The notes beneath the pieces were generated by a model, which saw nothing but the letters and a program-made list of their open reading frames with translations, searched no databases and was not told where the DNA came from. 64,000 nt of DNA from Streptomyces hydrogenans (lineage in GTDB: Bacteria > Actinomycetota > Actinomycetes > Streptomycetales > Streptomycetaceae), in NCBI RefSeq assembly GCF_014656075.1, contig NZ_BNBS01000006.1, forward strand, positions 1-64,000, in the 5' to 3' direction. The translations under genes and the position numbers were made by a program. Of this stretch, positions 17,153 to 34,106 are shown in pieces. Position 1 is the first letter of the stretch; each line of letters begins with the position of its first letter.

Positions 17153-17749
17153 ATGGAACAGAAGCCGACCAGGGTCCGGATCGTCGACGCCGCCCGCGAC
17201 CTCATGGGCACCCTGGGCCTCGCCCGCACCACCACCAAGGAGATCGCCAGGGCGGCGGGCTGCTCGGAGGCCGCGCTCTACAAGCACTTCGACAGCAAGG
17301 AACAGCTGTTCCTCACCGTCCTCACGGAACGGCTGCCCCGCCTCGGCGGCCTCCTGGAGACGCTCGCCGTCGACCCCGGCGGCCGCACCGTCGAGGAGAA
17401 CCTCACCGAGATCGCCCGCCAGGCCGCCCTCTTCTACGAGCAGACCTTCCCGATCGCCGCCTCGCTGTACGCGGAGCCCCGGCTCAAGGCCCGCCACGAC
17501 GCCGGCATGCGGGAACTGGGCGCCGGGCCGCACAAGCCCATCGAGGGCCTCACCGCCTACCTCACGGCCGAGCAGCGGCACGGGCGCATCGGCCCCGACG
17601 CCGACCCTGGGGCCGCCGCCGCCCTCCTCCTCGGCGCCTGCGTCCAGCGGGCCTTCGCCTACGGGACGACCCCGGAGGGCGAGCCGCCGCAGTCGCTGGA
17701 CGCCTTCGCGGGCGCCGTCGCCCGCACCCTGATGAGGGGCCTCAGCTAG
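17153..17749 (+). CDS. TetR family transcriptional repressor
   Basis: A 198-residue regulator. The N-terminal HTH is seen in RIVDAARDLMGTLG then TTKEIARAAGCSEAALYKHF (residues 29-48), followed by the variable ligand-binding domain (FPIAASLYAEPRLKAR). ATG 17153 is preceded by GGAGGG. It probably represses itself and the divergent oxidoreductase through the repeats at 17083-17128. The 3' end overlaps the convergent add gene by 8 bases. Confidence 0.9.
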   Translation: MEQKPTRVRIVDAARDLMGTLGLARTTTKEIARAAGCSEAALYKHFDSKEQLFLTVLTERLPRLGGLLETLAVDPGGRTVEENLTEIARQAALFYEQTFPIAASLYAEPRLKARHDAGMRELGAGPHKPIEGLTAYLTAEQRHGRIGPDADPGAAAALLLGACVQRAFAYGTTPEGEPPQSLDAFAGAVARTLMRGLS

Positions 17750-18761
17750 CCAGCCAGTCGTCGACGCCGGACAGGAGCTTTCCGCGTACGTCCTCCGGGG
17801 CCGCGGAGGCGCGGATGGACTGGCGGGCCAGTTCGGCCAGCTCCGGGTCGGTGAAGCCGTGGTGGCGGCGGGCGATCTCGTACTGGGCGGCGAGGCGGGA
17901 GCCGAAGAGGAGGGGGTCGTCGGCACCCAGCGCCATCGGGACGCCCGCGTCGAAGAGGGCGCGCAGGGGGACGTCCTCGTGCTTCTCGTAGACGCCCAGG
18001 GCCACGTTCGACGCGGGGCAGACCTCGCAGGTCACCCCCCGCTCGGCGAGCTTGCGGAGCAGGCGCTCGTCCTCGGCCGCCCGTACGCCGTGGCCGACGC
18101 GGGCCGCCCGCAGGTCGTCCAGGCAGTCCCGCACGGAGGCGGGGCCGGTCAGCTCGCCGCCGTGCGGGGCCGCCAGGAGACCGCCCTCGCGGGCGATCGC
18201 GAAGGCCCGGTCGAAGTCGCGGGCCATGCCCCGGCGCTCGTCGTTGGAGAGCCCGAAGCCGACCACGCCCCGGTCCGCGTACCGCACCGCGAGGCGGGCG
18301 AGGGTGCGGGCCTCCAGCGGGTGCTTCATGCGGTTCGCCGCCACCAGGACCCGCATCCCGAGACCGGTCTCCCGGGCGGCCGAGTCGACCGCGTCCAGGA
18401 TGATCTCCAGGGCCGGGATCAGACCGCCCAGGTGGGGCGCGTACGAGGTCGGGTCGACCTGGATCTCCAGCCATCCCGAACCGTCCCGCACGTCCTCCTG
18501 CGCCGCCTCCCGCACCAGCCGCCGGATGTCCTCGGGCGAGCGCAGGCAGGAGCGGGCGATGTCGTACAGGCGCTGGAAGCGGAACCAGCCGCGCTCGTCG
18601 GTCGCGCGCAGCTGCGGAGGCGTCCCGCTCTTCAACGCCTCCGGCAGGTGCACCCCGTACTTGTCGGCCAGTTCGAGGAGGGTCGAGGGCCGCATCGAAC
18701 CGGTGAAGTGCAGGTGCAGATGGGCCTTGGGCAACAGGGTGAGATCGCGGGGGTGCTCCAT
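17742..18761 (-). CDS. add: Adenosine deaminase
   Basis: A 339-residue metal-dependent deaminase of purine salvage. The HxH zinc motif is KAHLHLHFTGSM at residues 11-22. PHGGELTGP replaces the usual HAGE motif, and VGHGVRA and ALGADDPLLF supply the remaining metal and catalytic residues. The gene may act on adenosine or adenine; the streptomycete family is heterogeneous. The ATG at 18761 gives the normal start. It lies downstream of the aspC terminator on the same strand. Confidence 0.85.
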   Translation of the reverse strand: MEHPRDLTLLPKAHLHLHFTGSMRPSTLLELADKYGVHLPEALKSGTPPQLRATDERGWFRFQRLYDIARSCLRSPEDIRRLVREAAQEDVRDGSGWLEIQVDPTSYAPHLGGLIPALEIILDAVDSAARETGLGMRVLVAANRMKHPLEARTLARLAVRYADRGVVGFGLSNDERRGMARDFDRAFAIAREGGLLAAPHGGELTGPASVRDCLDDLRAARVGHGVRAAEDERLLRKLAERGVTCEVCPASNVALGVYEKHEDVPLRALFDAGVPMALGADDPLLFGSRLAAQYEIARRHHGFTDPELAELARQSIRASAAPEDVRGKLLSGVDDWLAS

Positions 18762-18829
18762 CGCCCGATCCTGCCTTACCCGAATGGCGGTATGCACGGC
18801 GATTCCCCGATCGATACCCGCCCGAACGC

Positions 18830-18864
18830 AAAAACGGGCCCCGGTTCCGAGGAACCGGGGCCCG
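18830..18864 (-). terminator. Rho-independent terminator of aspC
   Basis: A perfect 14-bp stem (GGAACCGGGGCCCG and complement is read on either strand) with a minimal loop, followed on the minus strand by five U residues (18830-18834). It lies 26 bases after the aspC stop and before add. Confidence 0.85.
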
Positions 18865-18889
18865 CTTCGTGCGACGGGACGCGGAGGGA

Positions 18890-20116
18890 TCAGTCGCGGG
18901 CCTCGGCCAGCAGCTTCTGGATCCGGGACACGCCCTCCACCAGGTCCTCGTCACCCAGCGCGTACGACAGGCGCAGGTAGCCGGGGGTGCCGAAGGCCTC
19001 GCCCGGGACGACCGCGACCTCGGCCTCGTCCAGGATCAGCGCGGCCAGCTCGACGGAGCTCTGCGGGCGCTTGCCGCGGATCTCCTTGCCGATCAGGCCC
19101 TTCACCGACGGGTACGCGTAGAACGCGCCCTCGGGGGTCGGGCAGTAGACGCCCTCGATGTCGTTGAGCATCCGCACGATCGTCTGGCGGCGGCGGTCGA
19201 AGGCGGTGCGCATCTCGGCGACCGCGTCCAGGTTCCCGGAGACGGCGGCCAGCGCGGCGACCTGGGCCACGTTGGAGACGTTGGAGGTGGCGTGCGACTG
19301 GAGGTTGGTCGCGGCCTTCACGACGTCCTTCGGGCCGACGATCCACCCGACGCGCCAGCCGGTCATCGCGTACGTCTTGGCCACGCCGTTGACCACGATG
19401 CACTTGTCGCGCAGCTCGGGCACGATCGCCGGCAGCGAGGTGAACTTCGCGTCGCCGTAGACCAGGTGCTCGTAGATCTCGTCGGTGAGGACCCACAGGC
19501 CGTGCTCGACGGCCCAGCGGCCGATCGCCTCGGCGTCGGCCTCGCTGTAGACGGCGCCCGTCGGGTTCGAGGGGGAGACGAAGAGGACGACCTTGGTCCG
19601 CTCCGTGCGGGCCGCCTCCAGCTGCTCCACCGAGACGCGGTAGCCGGTGGTCTCGTCGGCCACGACCTCCACCGGGACACCGCCGGCGAGCCGGATCGAC
19701 TCCGGGTAGGTGGTCCAGTACGGGGCCGGGACGATGACCTCGTCGCCCGGGTCGAGGATCGCGGCGAAGGCCTCGTAGATCGCCTGCTTGCCGCCGTTGG
19801 TCACCAGGATCTGGGAGGCGTCCACCTCGTAGCCGGAGTCGCGGAGCGTCTTGGCGGCGATCGCGGCCTTCAGCTCGGGCAGGCCGCCGGCCGGCGTGTA
19901 GCGGTGGAACTTGGGGTTCTTGCAGGCCTCGACGGCCGCGTCGACGATGTAGTCCGGAGTCGGGAAGTCGGGCTCGCCGGCGCCGAAACCGATCACCGGG
20001 CGCCCGGCGGCCTTGAGGGCCTTGGCCTTGGCGTCGACGGCGAGGGTGGCGGACTCGGAGATCGCACCGATCCGGGCGGAGACCCGACGCTCGGTGGGAG
20101 GGGTAGCAGCGCTCAT
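18890..20116 (-). CDS. aspC: Aspartate/aromatic aminotransferase, class I
   Basis: A 408-residue PLP-dependent aminotransferase interconverting aspartate or related amino acids with 2-oxoacids. [14 protein letters not shown] is near the N-terminus, [11 protein letters not shown] in the middle. [11 protein letters not shown] provides the substrate Asn, and the PLP lysine lies in [16 protein letters not shown]. The position next to tRNA-Trp and secE is conserved in Streptomyces. The ATG at 20116 gives the usual [16 protein letters not shown] start; upstream residues are not conserved-like. Confidence 0.92.
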   Translation of the reverse strand: MSAATPPTERRVSARIGAISESATLAVDAKAKALKAAGRPVIGFGAGEPDFPTPDYIVDAAVEACKNPKFHRYTPAGGLPELKAAIAAKTLRDSGYEVDASQILVTNGGKQAIYEAFAAILDPGDEVIVPAPYWTTYPESIRLAGGVPVEVVADETTGYRVSVEQLEAARTERTKVVLFVSPSNPTGAVYSEADAEAIGRWAVEHGLWVLTDEIYEHLVYGDAKFTSLPAIVPELRDKCIVVNGVAKTYAMTGWRVGWIVGPKDVVKAATNLQSHATSNVSNVAQVAALAAVSGNLDAVAEMRTAFDRRRQTIVRMLNDIEGVYCPTPEGAFYAYPSVKGLIGKEIRGKRPQSSVELAALILDEAEVAVVPGEAFGTPGYLRLSYALGDEDLVEGVSRIQKLLAEARD

Positions 20117-20228
20117 ACGGCCATCGTCCCAGACCGTTTCCCGGCCCGGCACACAGGTTTCAGGGAGCGGACAGGAGTGGTCGATACCGGTCGCGGTGCG
20201 GTCCGCGGGCAGGTCGGCACGGTTCGTG

Positions 20229-20259
20229 TTCGACGGGAGGCCCCAAGGTCACGTACACT
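20229..20259 (+). promoter_or_regulatory. Possible promoter of tRNA-Trp/secE
   Basis: TACACT at 20254-20259 fits a -10 box; a loose TTCGAC lies 19 bases upstream. The -10 ends about 60 bases before tRNA-Trp. Confidence 0.4.
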
Positions 20260-20318
20260 CACTCCTCGTTGGCCCGCACCGACCACATCACCGATGAGGT
20301 AGGTTGGGGACGCCACAA

Positions 20319-20391
20319 AGGGTCGTAGCTCAATTGGTAGAGCACCGGTCTCCAAAACCGGCGGTTGGGGGTTCAAGTCCCTCCGGCCCTG
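20319..20391 (+). tRNA. tRNA-Trp(CCA)
   Basis: A 73-base cloverleaf with acceptor AGGGTCG/CGGCCCT (one G-U), D-arm AGCTCAATTGGTAGAGC, anticodon CCA at 20352-20354 between CCGGT and ACCGG, and T-loop GGTTCAAGTCC. The trpT-secE-nusG arrangement is typical of actinobacteria. Confidence 0.95.
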
Positions 20392-20495
20392 CTACACACA
20401 CCGCCAGGTTGTGTGCGCATGTACGTCTTCATTGCATTGTCGTGCGGCTCCACCCGGGCGCGGCACGGCCACGACCCGGAATCAGGTGAGAGATC

Positions 20496-20780
20496 GTGAC
20501 GGACGCCGTTGGCTCCATCGACATGCCTGATGCCGAAGACGCGTCCGAGTCGAAGAAGAAGGGCCGCAAGGGCGGCAAGCGCGGGAAGAAGGGCCCTCTG
20601 GGCCGTCTCGCCGTCTTCTACCGGCAGATCATCGCCGAGCTCCGCAAGGTCGTCTGGCCCACGCGTAGTCAGCTCACCTCGTACACCACGGTCGTCATCG
20701 TCTTCGTGGTCGTGATGATCGGCCTGGTGACCGTGATTGACTTTGGCTTCCAGGAAGCAGTCAAGTACGTCTTCGGCTGA
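20496..20780 (+). CDS. secE: Preprotein translocase subunit SecE
   Basis: A 94-residue SecE, the small stabilising subunit of the SecYEG channel. A lysine-rich cytoplasmic N-terminus ([16 protein letters not shown]) is followed by the conserved amphipathic stretch [13 protein letters not shown] and one membrane helix ([20 protein letters not shown]). GTG start with AGGTGAGAG upstream. It is followed 44 bases later by nusG. Confidence 0.95.
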   Translation: MTDAVGSIDMPDAEDASESKKKGRKGGKRGKKGPLGRLAVFYRQIIAELRKVVWPTRSQLTSYTTVVIVFVVVMIGLVTVIDFGFQEAVKYVFG

Positions 20781-20824
20781 CTTTTTGTTCCACCCCATCT
20801 GTATCGCAGGAAGAAGCAGCCACC

Positions 20825-21724
20825 GTGTCTGACGCGAACCTGAACGACGCCTTCGAGTCCGAGTCCGTCGAGGACGAGCTGGACATCGTCGAGGCCGCCG
20901 ACGAGGACGAGGACCAGGACGAGGCTGCGGACGCCGCGGCGGACGACGCCGCCGGGGACTTCGCGGACGACGAGGACGCGGACGACGAGTCCGCCGACGA
21001 GACCGACGCCGAGGACGAGACCGACGAGGTCGAGACCGAGGACGACGACGTCGAGGTCGAGGACGCGATCGAGGAGACCGAGGAGGAGGCCGAGCCGGCC
21101 GCCCCGGTCGACCCCGTCGCCGCGCTCCGCGAGGAGCTGCGCACCCTGCCCGGCGAGTGGTACGTCATCCACACCTACGCGGGCTACGAGAAGCGCGTGA
21201 AGGCCAACCTGGAGCAGCGCGCCGTCTCCCTCAACGTCGAGGACTTCATCTACCAGGCCGAGGTGCCCGAGGAAGAGATCGTCCAGATCAAGGGCGGCGA
21301 GCGGAAGAACGTCAAGCAGAACAAGCTCCCCGGCTACGTCCTCGTCCGCATGGACCTGACGAACGAGTCCTGGGGCGTCGTCCGCAACACCCCCGGCGTC
21401 ACCGGCTTCGTGGGCAACGCCTACGACCCGTACCCGCTGACCCTGGACGAGATCGTCAAGATGCTCGCCCCGGAGGCCGAGGAGAAGGCCGCCCGCGAGG
21501 CCGCCGAGGCCGAGGGCAAGCCGGCTCCGGCCCGCAAGCTGGAGGTCCAGGTCCTCGACTTCGAGGTCGGCGACTCGGTCACCGTCACCGACGGCCCCTT
21601 CGCCACCCTCCAGGCCACGATCAACGAGATCAACCCCGACTCGAAGAAGGTCAAGGGCCTCGTCGAGATCTTCGGTCGCGAGACCCCGGTCGAGCTGAGC
21701 TTCGACCAGATCCAGAAGAACTGA
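20825..21724 (+). CDS. nusG: Transcription termination/antitermination factor NusG
   Basis: A 299-residue NusG. A highly acidic N-terminal extension (about residues 1-97, long D/E runs) precedes the NGN domain ([20 protein letters not shown], from about 105). The C-terminal KOW motif is [20 protein letters not shown]. The acidic extension is a streptomycete trait. GTG start at 20825. A strong terminator follows the gene. Confidence 0.95.
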   Translation: MSDANLNDAFESESVEDELDIVEAADEDEDQDEAADAAADDAAGDFADDEDADDESADETDAEDETDEVETEDDDVEVEDAIEETEEEAEPAAPVDPVAALREELRTLPGEWYVIHTYAGYEKRVKANLEQRAVSLNVEDFIYQAEVPEEEIVQIKGGERKNVKQNKLPGYVLVRMDLTNESWGVVRNTPGVTGFVGNAYDPYPLTLDEIVKMLAPEAEEKAAREAAEAEGKPAPARKLEVQVLDFEVGDSVTVTDGPFATLQATINEINPDSKKVKGLVEIFGRETPVELSFDQIQKN

Positions 21725-21766
21725 TCGACTTCCGGTCGTTCGCTAGATCATCACCGAGTTTCCGGA

Positions 21767-21811
21767 CAGGTCAGAAGGGCTGCCAAAGCCCTTCTGACCT
21801 GCTCGGTTTTT
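21767..21811 (+). terminator. Rho-independent terminator after nusG
   Basis: CAGGTCAGAAGGGC and GCCCTTCTGACCTG form a perfect 14-bp stem with loop TGCCAAA, followed by a T-run at 21806-21811. It separates secE-nusG from rplK-rplA. Confidence 0.88.
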
Positions 21812-21909
21812 GGACGCACGGCCATACCCGTTATCGTTGTGCGGTATGCCTCCATCCGGATGACCGGATGGATCGGCTGAAAAACTCTCACTAGGACCCG
21901 GAGAGAGCA

Positions 21910-22344
21910 ATGCCTCCCAAGAAGAAGAAGGTCACGGGGCTCATCAAGCTCCAGATCAACGCCGGTGCGGCCAACCCGGCCCCGCCGGTCGGCCCCGCGC
22001 TCGGCCAGCACGGCGTCAACATCATGGAGTTCTGCAAGGCCTACAACGCCGCGACCGAGTCGCAGCGTGGCTGGGTGATCCCGGTGGAGATCACGGTCTA
22101 CGAAGACCGCTCCTTCACCTTCATCACCAAGACCCCGCCGGCCGCGAAGATGATCCTCAAGGCCGCGGGCGTGGAGAAGGGCTCCGGCGAGCCGCACAAG
22201 ACCAAGGTCGCCAAGATCACCGAGGCGCAGGTCCGCGAGATCGCCACCACCAAGATGCCCGACCTCAACGCGAACGACCTGGACGCCGCGTCGAAGATCA
22301 TCGCCGGCACCGCCCGTTCCATGGGCATCACGGTCGAGGGCTGA
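21910..22344 (+). CDS. rplK: 50S ribosomal protein L11
   Basis: A 144-residue L11 that binds 23S rRNA at the GTPase-associated centre. [20 protein letters not shown] starts the N-domain with the proline-rich [19 protein letters not shown]. The C-terminal RNA-binding domain ends [15 protein letters not shown] follows GGAGAG. It is followed by rplA 109 bases downstream. Confidence 0.97.
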
Positions 22345-22453
22345 TCACCCCCCCTCGTGACCTCAGTGGTAGGGCCAGCGCTTGGTCCGCACCACGACTC
22401 CACACCTGCCACGCGGCGACAGCCGCATGGTGCAACAGCCAACAGGAGCAGAA

Positions 22454-23182
22454 GTGAAGCGCAGCAAGTCCCTCCGCGCTGCGGACGCCAAGATCGACCG
22501 GGAGAAGCTCTACGCTCCCCTCGAGGCCGTCCGCCTTGCCAAGGAGACCTCCACCACGAAGTTCGACGGCACCGTCGAGGTCGCCTTCCGCCTGGGTGTC
22601 GACCCGCGCAAGGCCGACCAGATGGTCCGTGGCACCGTGAACCTCCCGCACGGCACCGGCAAGACCGCCCGGGTCCTGGTCTTCGCGACCGGTGAGCGTG
22701 CCGAGGCCGCGGTCGCCGCGGGCGCCGACATCGTCGGTTCCGACGAGCTGATCGACGAGATCGCCAAGGGCCAGCGCCTGAACGAGTTCGACGCCGTGGT
22801 CGCCACCCCGGACCTCATGGGCAAGGTCGGCCGCCTCGGCCGCGTGCTCGGTCCCCGTGGCCTCATGCCCAACCCGAAGACCGGCACCGTGACGCCCGAC
22901 GTCGCCAAGGCGGTCAACGAGATCAAGGGCGGCAAGATCGAGTTCCGCGTCGACAAGCACTCGAACCTGCACTTCATCATCGGCAAGGCGTCCTTCGACG
23001 ACACGCAGCTGGTGGAGAACTACGGCGCGGCCCTGGAGGAGATCCTCCGTCTGAAGCCGTCCGCCGCCAAGGGTCGCTACATCAAGAAGGCCGCCATCAG
23101 CACCACGATGGGCCCCGGCATCCCGGTCGACTCGAACCGCACCCGCAACCTCCTCGTCGAGGAGGACCCGGCCGCGGTCTGA
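22454..23182 (+). CDS. rplA: 50S ribosomal protein L1
   Basis: A 242-residue L1, forming the ribosomal stalk at the E-site. The signature [17 protein letters not shown] is near residue 128 and [15 protein letters not shown] near 167. GTG 22454, preceded by AGGAGCAGAA, gives the standard [15 protein letters not shown] start; longer in-frame starts upstream are not family-like. In other bacteria L1 represses its own mRNA; no L1 site was identified here. Confidence 0.96.
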   Translation: MKRSKSLRAADAKIDREKLYAPLEAVRLAKETSTTKFDGTVEVAFRLGVDPRKADQMVRGTVNLPHGTGKTARVLVFATGERAEAAVAAGADIVGSDELIDEIAKGQRLNEFDAVVATPDLMGKVGRLGRVLGPRGLMPNPKTGTVTPDVAKAVNEIKGGKIEFRVDKHSNLHFIIGKASFDDTQLVENYGAALEEILRLKPSAAKGRYIKKAAISTTMGPGIPVDSNRTRNLLVEEDPAAV

Positions 23183-23211
23183 GCCCTTCCGGCTCGGTAG
23201 CAGTCAGTCCT

Positions 23212-23260
23212 GAAAGCCGCCCCCCGTTCCTCTTCCGAGGAACGGGGGGCGGCTTTTATT
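23212..23260 (+). terminator. Rho-independent terminator after rplA
   Basis: A roughly 20-bp stem (AAAGCCGCCC... paired with ...GGGCGGCTTT, one bulged C) closes on a short loop and is followed by TTTTATT. It begins 30 bases after the rplA stop. Confidence 0.88.
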
Positions 23261-23332
23261 GCGTCCCCCCTGTCGTAGCCGTCGGTTACGGTTCAAGAAA
23301 CGGCAAAGACGATCAAGGGGTGGGGAACACCT

Positions 23333-24238
23333 ATGAGCAAGTCCACCTGGAAGCGTGCGGGCGTCGCGCTGACCGCGGCGGCCCTCGTGACGGGCCTGGC
23401 CGGCTGTAACGACGGCGACGCGAAGGCCGGCGGGAAGTCCGGCGGCGCCAGCCCCGTGCAGGCCCTCACGGCGGCGTTCGAGAAGACCACGGCGGCCAAG
23501 GCGGCCAAGGTCAAGATGACCATGAGCATCGAGGGCGTCGGCGCCGAGTCCGGCACCATGGAGATGAACGGCGTCCAGGGCTGGGACCCCGCCGTCATGG
23601 ACTACACGATGACGGGCTCGATGCTGAGCGCCGGCGACCCGGACGCCCCCGAGCAGATGCGCATCCTGATGCTCGACAACGTCATGTACATGGACATGGG
23701 CGAGAAGCAGGCCGCCGAGATGGACGGCAAGCGCTGGATGAAGCTGGACATGAAGGCGGCGGCCGCGGAGTCCGGCGACAAGGCCCTCCAGAAGCAGATG
23801 ACCGGCGGCCTGGACAACATGAACCAGGACCCGGCCCAGCAGCTCGCCCTGCTGCTGGACTCCCCGGACCTCAAGCACGTCGGTGCCGAGAAGGTCAACG
23901 GGATGGAGACCCAGCACTACAAGGGCACGCTCACCTTCGAGCAGATGCTGAAGGCGAACGAGTCGTCGAAGGTCCTCTCCAAGGAAGAGCACCAGAAGCT
24001 CGTCGAGAGCGTGAAGAAGACCGGCCTCAAGGGCTACGACACCGAGGTCTGGGTCAACGAGGACGGCTACCCGGCCCGCATGGACGTCTCCATGGAGATG
24101 GCCGAGGGCTCCGTGCAGATCCGCGCCGACTACAGCGACTACGGCACCAAGGCCGCCGTCCAGGCCCCGCCGGCCTCCGAGACCGTCGACCTCTTCAAGA
24201 TGCTCCAGGACGTCGGCGGAGCGGGCGCCGAGGGCTGA
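23333..24238 (+). CDS. Secreted lipoprotein, LppX/LprG-like
   Basis: A 301-residue protein with a lipoprotein signal. A short basic start (MSKSTWKRAG) and hydrophobic core are followed by the lipobox LAGC, with Cys near residue 24. The mature protein has repeated Met-rich strands (MLDNVMYMDMGEKQAAEMDG) and DTEVWVNEDGYPARMD, resembling the LppX_LprAFG lipid-binding fold. It is probably anchored outside the membrane; ligand unknown. GGGG upstream gives a weak ribosome binding site. The context between L1 and L10 is a usual streptomycete location for this gene. Confidence 0.8.
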   Translation: MSKSTWKRAGVALTAAALVTGLAGCNDGDAKAGGKSGGASPVQALTAAFEKTTAAKAAKVKMTMSIEGVGAESGTMEMNGVQGWDPAVMDYTMTGSMLSAGDPDAPEQMRILMLDNVMYMDMGEKQAAEMDGKRWMKLDMKAAAAESGDKALQKQMTGGLDNMNQDPAQQLALLLDSPDLKHVGAEKVNGMETQHYKGTLTFEQMLKANESSKVLSKEEHQKLVESVKKTGLKGYDTEVWVNEDGYPARMDVSMEMAEGSVQIRADYSDYGTKAAVQAPPASETVDLFKMLQDVGGAGAEG

Positions 24239-24239
24239 T

Positions 24240-24269
24240 TTGCCCCTGGCCCCGGCCATCACGTACGCT
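24240..24269 (+). promoter_or_regulatory. Promoter of rplJ-rplL
   Basis: TTGCCC (24240-24245) and TACGCT (24264-24269) are spaced by 18 bases, upstream of the L10 leader. Confidence 0.5.
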
Positions 24270-24280
24270 TCCACAGAAGC

Positions 24281-24440
24281 CAAAGACCGCTGGTCGTTGC
24301 TGTGCCCCTACCGGGTGCGGTGGCCGAAGGATCCGCTGACTGCGGACGACCCGCGCAGGTGACTGTGGAAAGTTCCCGGACGTTCTCGTCCGGTCGAGCT
24401 CAGCCCCGTGCGCCTGCGCCGGGGCGTTTTGTTTGTTCAG
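24281..24440 (+). ncRNA. Ribosomal protein L10 leader
   Basis: The long untranslated leader of rplJ contains several helices, including CCGGACGTTCTCGTCCGG, and ends in an attenuator-like hairpin. The position and shape match the L10 leader to which the L10-(L12)n complex binds for feedback control. The assignment is by position and structure, not by a covariance-model search. Confidence 0.6.
24403..24434 (+). terminator. Attenuator hairpin in L10 leader
   Basis: GCCCCG and CGGGGC flank an 11-base loop that can extend the stem, followed by GTTTTGTTTG. It resembles a rho-independent terminator located 50 bases before rplJ. Confidence 0.6.
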
Positions 24441-24485
24441 CCCCTTCTGAGCGGTCCTCATCACCCGGAAGGAGGCGAACGCACT

Positions 24486-25016
24486 ATGCCGACGCCCAAC
24501 AAGGCTGCATCGGTGGCCGAGCTCAAGGACGCGTTCCAGAGCTCCAACGCCGCCGTGCTGACCGAGTACCGGGGTCTCACCGTCGCGCAGCTCAAGACGC
24601 TGCGCCGCTCGCTCGGTGAGAACGCCCAGTACGCCGTGGTGAAGAACACGCTGACCAAGATTGCGGCCAACGAGGCCGGGATCACCGCACTGGACGAGCA
24701 CTTCGCTGGTCCGACCGCGGTCGCCTTCGTCACCGGTGACCCGGTGGAGTCGGCGAAGGCCCTGCGTGACTTCGCCAAGGAGAACCCGAACCTCATCATC
24801 AAGGCCGGTGTCCTTGACGGTAAGGCTCTCTCCGCCGACGACATCAAGAAGCTTGCGGACCTCGAGTCCCGCGAGGTTCTGCTCAGCAAGCTGGCCGGCG
24901 CCTTCAAGGGCAAGCAGACTCAGGCTGCTCAGCTCTTCCAGGCTCTGCCGTCGAAGCTCGTCCGCACCGTGGACGCGCTCCGTGCCAAGCAGGCCGAGCA
25001 GGGCGGTGCCGAGTAA
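24486..25016 (+). CDS. rplJ: 50S ribosomal protein L10
   Basis: A 176-residue L10, the base of the L7/L12 stalk. It starts [20 protein letters not shown]. The RNA-binding domain has [17 protein letters not shown], and the C-terminal helix that binds L12 dimers is present. ATG 24486 follows AAGGAGG. It is followed 111 bases later by rplL, as one unit. Confidence 0.97.
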   Translation: MPTPNKAASVAELKDAFQSSNAAVLTEYRGLTVAQLKTLRRSLGENAQYAVVKNTLTKIAANEAGITALDEHFAGPTAVAFVTGDPVESAKALRDFAKENPNLIIKAGVLDGKALSADDIKKLADLESREVLLSKLAGAFKGKQTQAAQLFQALPSKLVRTVDALRAKQAEQGGAE

Positions 25017-25127
25017 TTCGGCTCGCGCATTGATCCACGCCGCCTAGTGCGTGGGTCGTAGCGGGCCGTTACGCCCGCCTCTATAGACACATCGGCACCT
25101 GCCGAATTAGTGGAAGGATCGCCCATC

Positions 25128-25511
25128 ATGGCGAAGCTCTCTCAGGACGACCTCCTCGCCCAGTTCGAGGAGATGACCCTCATCGAGCTCTCCGAGTTCG
25201 TGAAGGCCTTCGAGGAGAAGTTCGACGTCACCGCCGCCGCGGCCGTCGCCGTTGCCGGCCCGGGCGCCCCGGTCGCCGGTGCCGAGGCTGTCGAGGAGCA
25301 GGACGAGTTCGACGTCATCCTCGAGGGTGCCGGCGACAAGAAGATCCAGGTCATCAAGGTCGTGCGCGAGCTCACCTCCCTGGGCCTCAAGGAGGCCAAG
25401 GACCTCGTCGACGGCACCCCGAAGCCGGTCCTCGAGAAGGTCGCGAAGGAGGCCGCCGAGAAGGCTGCCGAGTCCCTCAAGGCCGCCGGCGCCTCCGTCA
25501 CGGTCAAGTAA
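25128..25511 (+). CDS. rplL: 50S ribosomal protein L7/L12
   Basis: A 127-residue L7/L12, present in multiple copies on the ribosome and recruiting translation factors. It has the N-terminal dimerisation helix pair, an Ala/Val/Pro-rich hinge ([20 protein letters not shown]) and the factor-binding domain [23 protein letters not shown] 25128 gives the standard [13 protein letters not shown] start with GGAAGG upstream. Confidence 0.97.
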   Translation: MAKLSQDDLLAQFEEMTLIELSEFVKAFEEKFDVTAAAAVAVAGPGAPVAGAEAVEEQDEFDVILEGAGDKKIQVIKVVRELTSLGLKEAKDLVDGTPKPVLEKVAKEAAEKAAESLKAAGASVTVK

Positions 25512-25563
25512 GACCGTTTCGAGTCGCTGAAGCTGACTCCCGCCCCCGTGTAACGCGGAGGCC

Positions 25564-25601
25564 CCGAAAGGCGATCATCCATCTGGGTGGTCGCCTTTCG
25601 G
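25564..25601 (+). terminator. Hairpin between rplL and rpoB
   Basis: CCGAAAGGCGATCATCC and GGGTGGTCGCCTTTCGG form a 17-bp stem (one mismatch or G-U pair) with loop ATCT, 52 bases past rplL. There is no U-tract, so it may be a partial attenuator between the ribosomal protein and polymerase genes. Confidence 0.65.
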
Positions 25602-25848
25602 CGTCCCCGGGACCCGCGTGGCGGGGGTCCCGCCGGCCGCCGGAAGCGGAGTATGGTGATCTTCGCCGTGCGCCGCTCACGGGCGGGGGCCTTGACGAAC
25701 GGCACGCCGCGCGCAATTCTCAGGACGCGTCGTCACAACGATCCGTTTCCGAGGCATGGATCGACGACCGAACGGGCAGTATCGAGGTGCGCCACACGGC
25801 GCGAGTACCGCGGAGTTGAGAGCAACGAGGGTCGCGAAGAAGTCGCCC

Positions 25849-25877
25849 TGGACATCAGTGAGCCAAGTGGCTACACT
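25849..25877 (+). promoter_or_regulatory. Promoter of rpoBC
   Basis: TGGACA (25849-25854) and TACACT (25872-25877) have a 17-base spacer. The 547-base rplL-rpoB gap otherwise contains the hairpin at 25564 and a long leader of about 170 bases; no further gene is supported in it. Confidence 0.55.
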
Positions 25878-26058
25878 GTCCCTTTGCGCTGCCTGTTAGC
25901 TGCCCCCTGCCCGTCACCAGGGGCATACCTTCGCATCAGCTTCGTGGACCGACCCCGTCTGACCTGGCCTTTTGGTCACTTCAGGAAACGTCTGCCGTGA
26001 AGCGTTGCTGGGGACCGGTACGCGCGTAGTGAGTCCGAGCCCTCGGAAGGACCCCCTC

Positions 26059-29541
<3,483 letters not shown>

Positions 29542-29639
29542 CGGGAGTCCGGCGGACCTTGAGTGATCAAGGTCCGCCGGCCCCAGGACCCCCGTATCAG
29601 ACCCCACAGCCTTACAACCCTGAGAGGGATTGACGCATA

Positions 29640-33539
<3,900 letters not shown>

Positions 33540-33552
33540 GCGAGTCGCTTGA

Positions 33553-33602
33553 CCGAAGGGCGGTCACCCCGTTGCGTACGGGGTGGCCGCCCTTCGGGGT
33601 TT
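33553..33602. terminator. Terminator after rpoC, shared with the tail-gene island
   Basis: CCGAAGGGCGGTCACCCC and GGGGTGGCCGCCCTTCGG form an 18-bp stem (one G-U or mismatch) followed by GGTTTC. The minus-strand island ends only a few bases away, so the hairpin probably serves both directions. Confidence 0.82.
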
Positions 33603-33865
33603 CAGCGGGAGGCGAGCTCCCAGAGCGCGACGAGGACGCCCGCGCCCGCGGTGAGCGCGGCGATGGAGGCGAGCGGCCAGCGGGCCCGCTCCAGCTCGTC
33701 GAGCCGGGCCTCGTGGTCGGCGAGCTGCCGGTCGGTCTGGTCGCTGCGCTGCACGAGCAGGGCGAGCGAGCCGTCGACGCGGGCGAAGCCGGCTTCGAGG
33801 GTGCCGCGGAGCCGCTCCAGTTCGAGTGCCACCGCGACGGGGTCGTTCGGATCAGCCTCGGTCAT
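33602..33865 (-). CDS. Holin-associated coiled-coil membrane protein
   Basis: An 87-residue protein. Heptad-like charged N-terminal half (LELERLRGTLEAGFARVDGS then DRQLADHEARLDELERARW) is followed by one C-terminal membrane segment (PLASIAALTAGAGVLVALWE). This resembles XhlA-type or phage holin accessory proteins. It overlaps the upstream holin-like gene by 14 bases and is the last gene of the cluster. The lysis role is inferred from composition and position. Confidence 0.6.
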   Translation of the reverse strand: MTEADPNDPVAVALELERLRGTLEAGFARVDGSLALLVQRSDQTDRQLADHEARLDELERARWPLASIAALTAGAGVLVALWELASR

Positions 33866-34085
33866 CGGCGGCCCCCGGTCCGGTGCGCAGCCACGAGGGC
33901 AGCAGGAGCTGGACGGCGGGCACCGCCATCACCCGGGTGAGGGCGCCCGCGGCGGCCAGCGCGCCGGCGACCCAGGGCAGGGTGGCGGGGAGGCCGGAGA
34001 CGTCGACGAGGGCGGGCAGGACGACGGCGAGGCCGACGGCGGTCTGCAGCACGGTGCGGGCCGTGCGCTTCGCGGCTTCGGACAT
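33852..34085 (-). CDS. Holin-like protein
   Basis: A 77-residue protein with a basic N-terminus (MSEAAKRTARTV) and two hydrophobic segments (LQTAVGLAVVLPALVDVSG and LPWVAGALAAAGALTRVM) separated by a short turn, as in class II or III holins. GAGGAG lies 8 bases before ATG 34085. It lies directly downstream of the endolysin gene, the usual phage order. The sequence is too short for a firm family call. Confidence 0.6.
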   Translation of the reverse strand: MSEAAKRTARTVLQTAVGLAVVLPALVDVSGLPATLPWVAGALAAAGALTRVMAVPAVQLLLPSWLRTGPGAADDRG

Positions 34086-34106
34086 GGGGGTTCTCCTCAC
34101 GGGGGG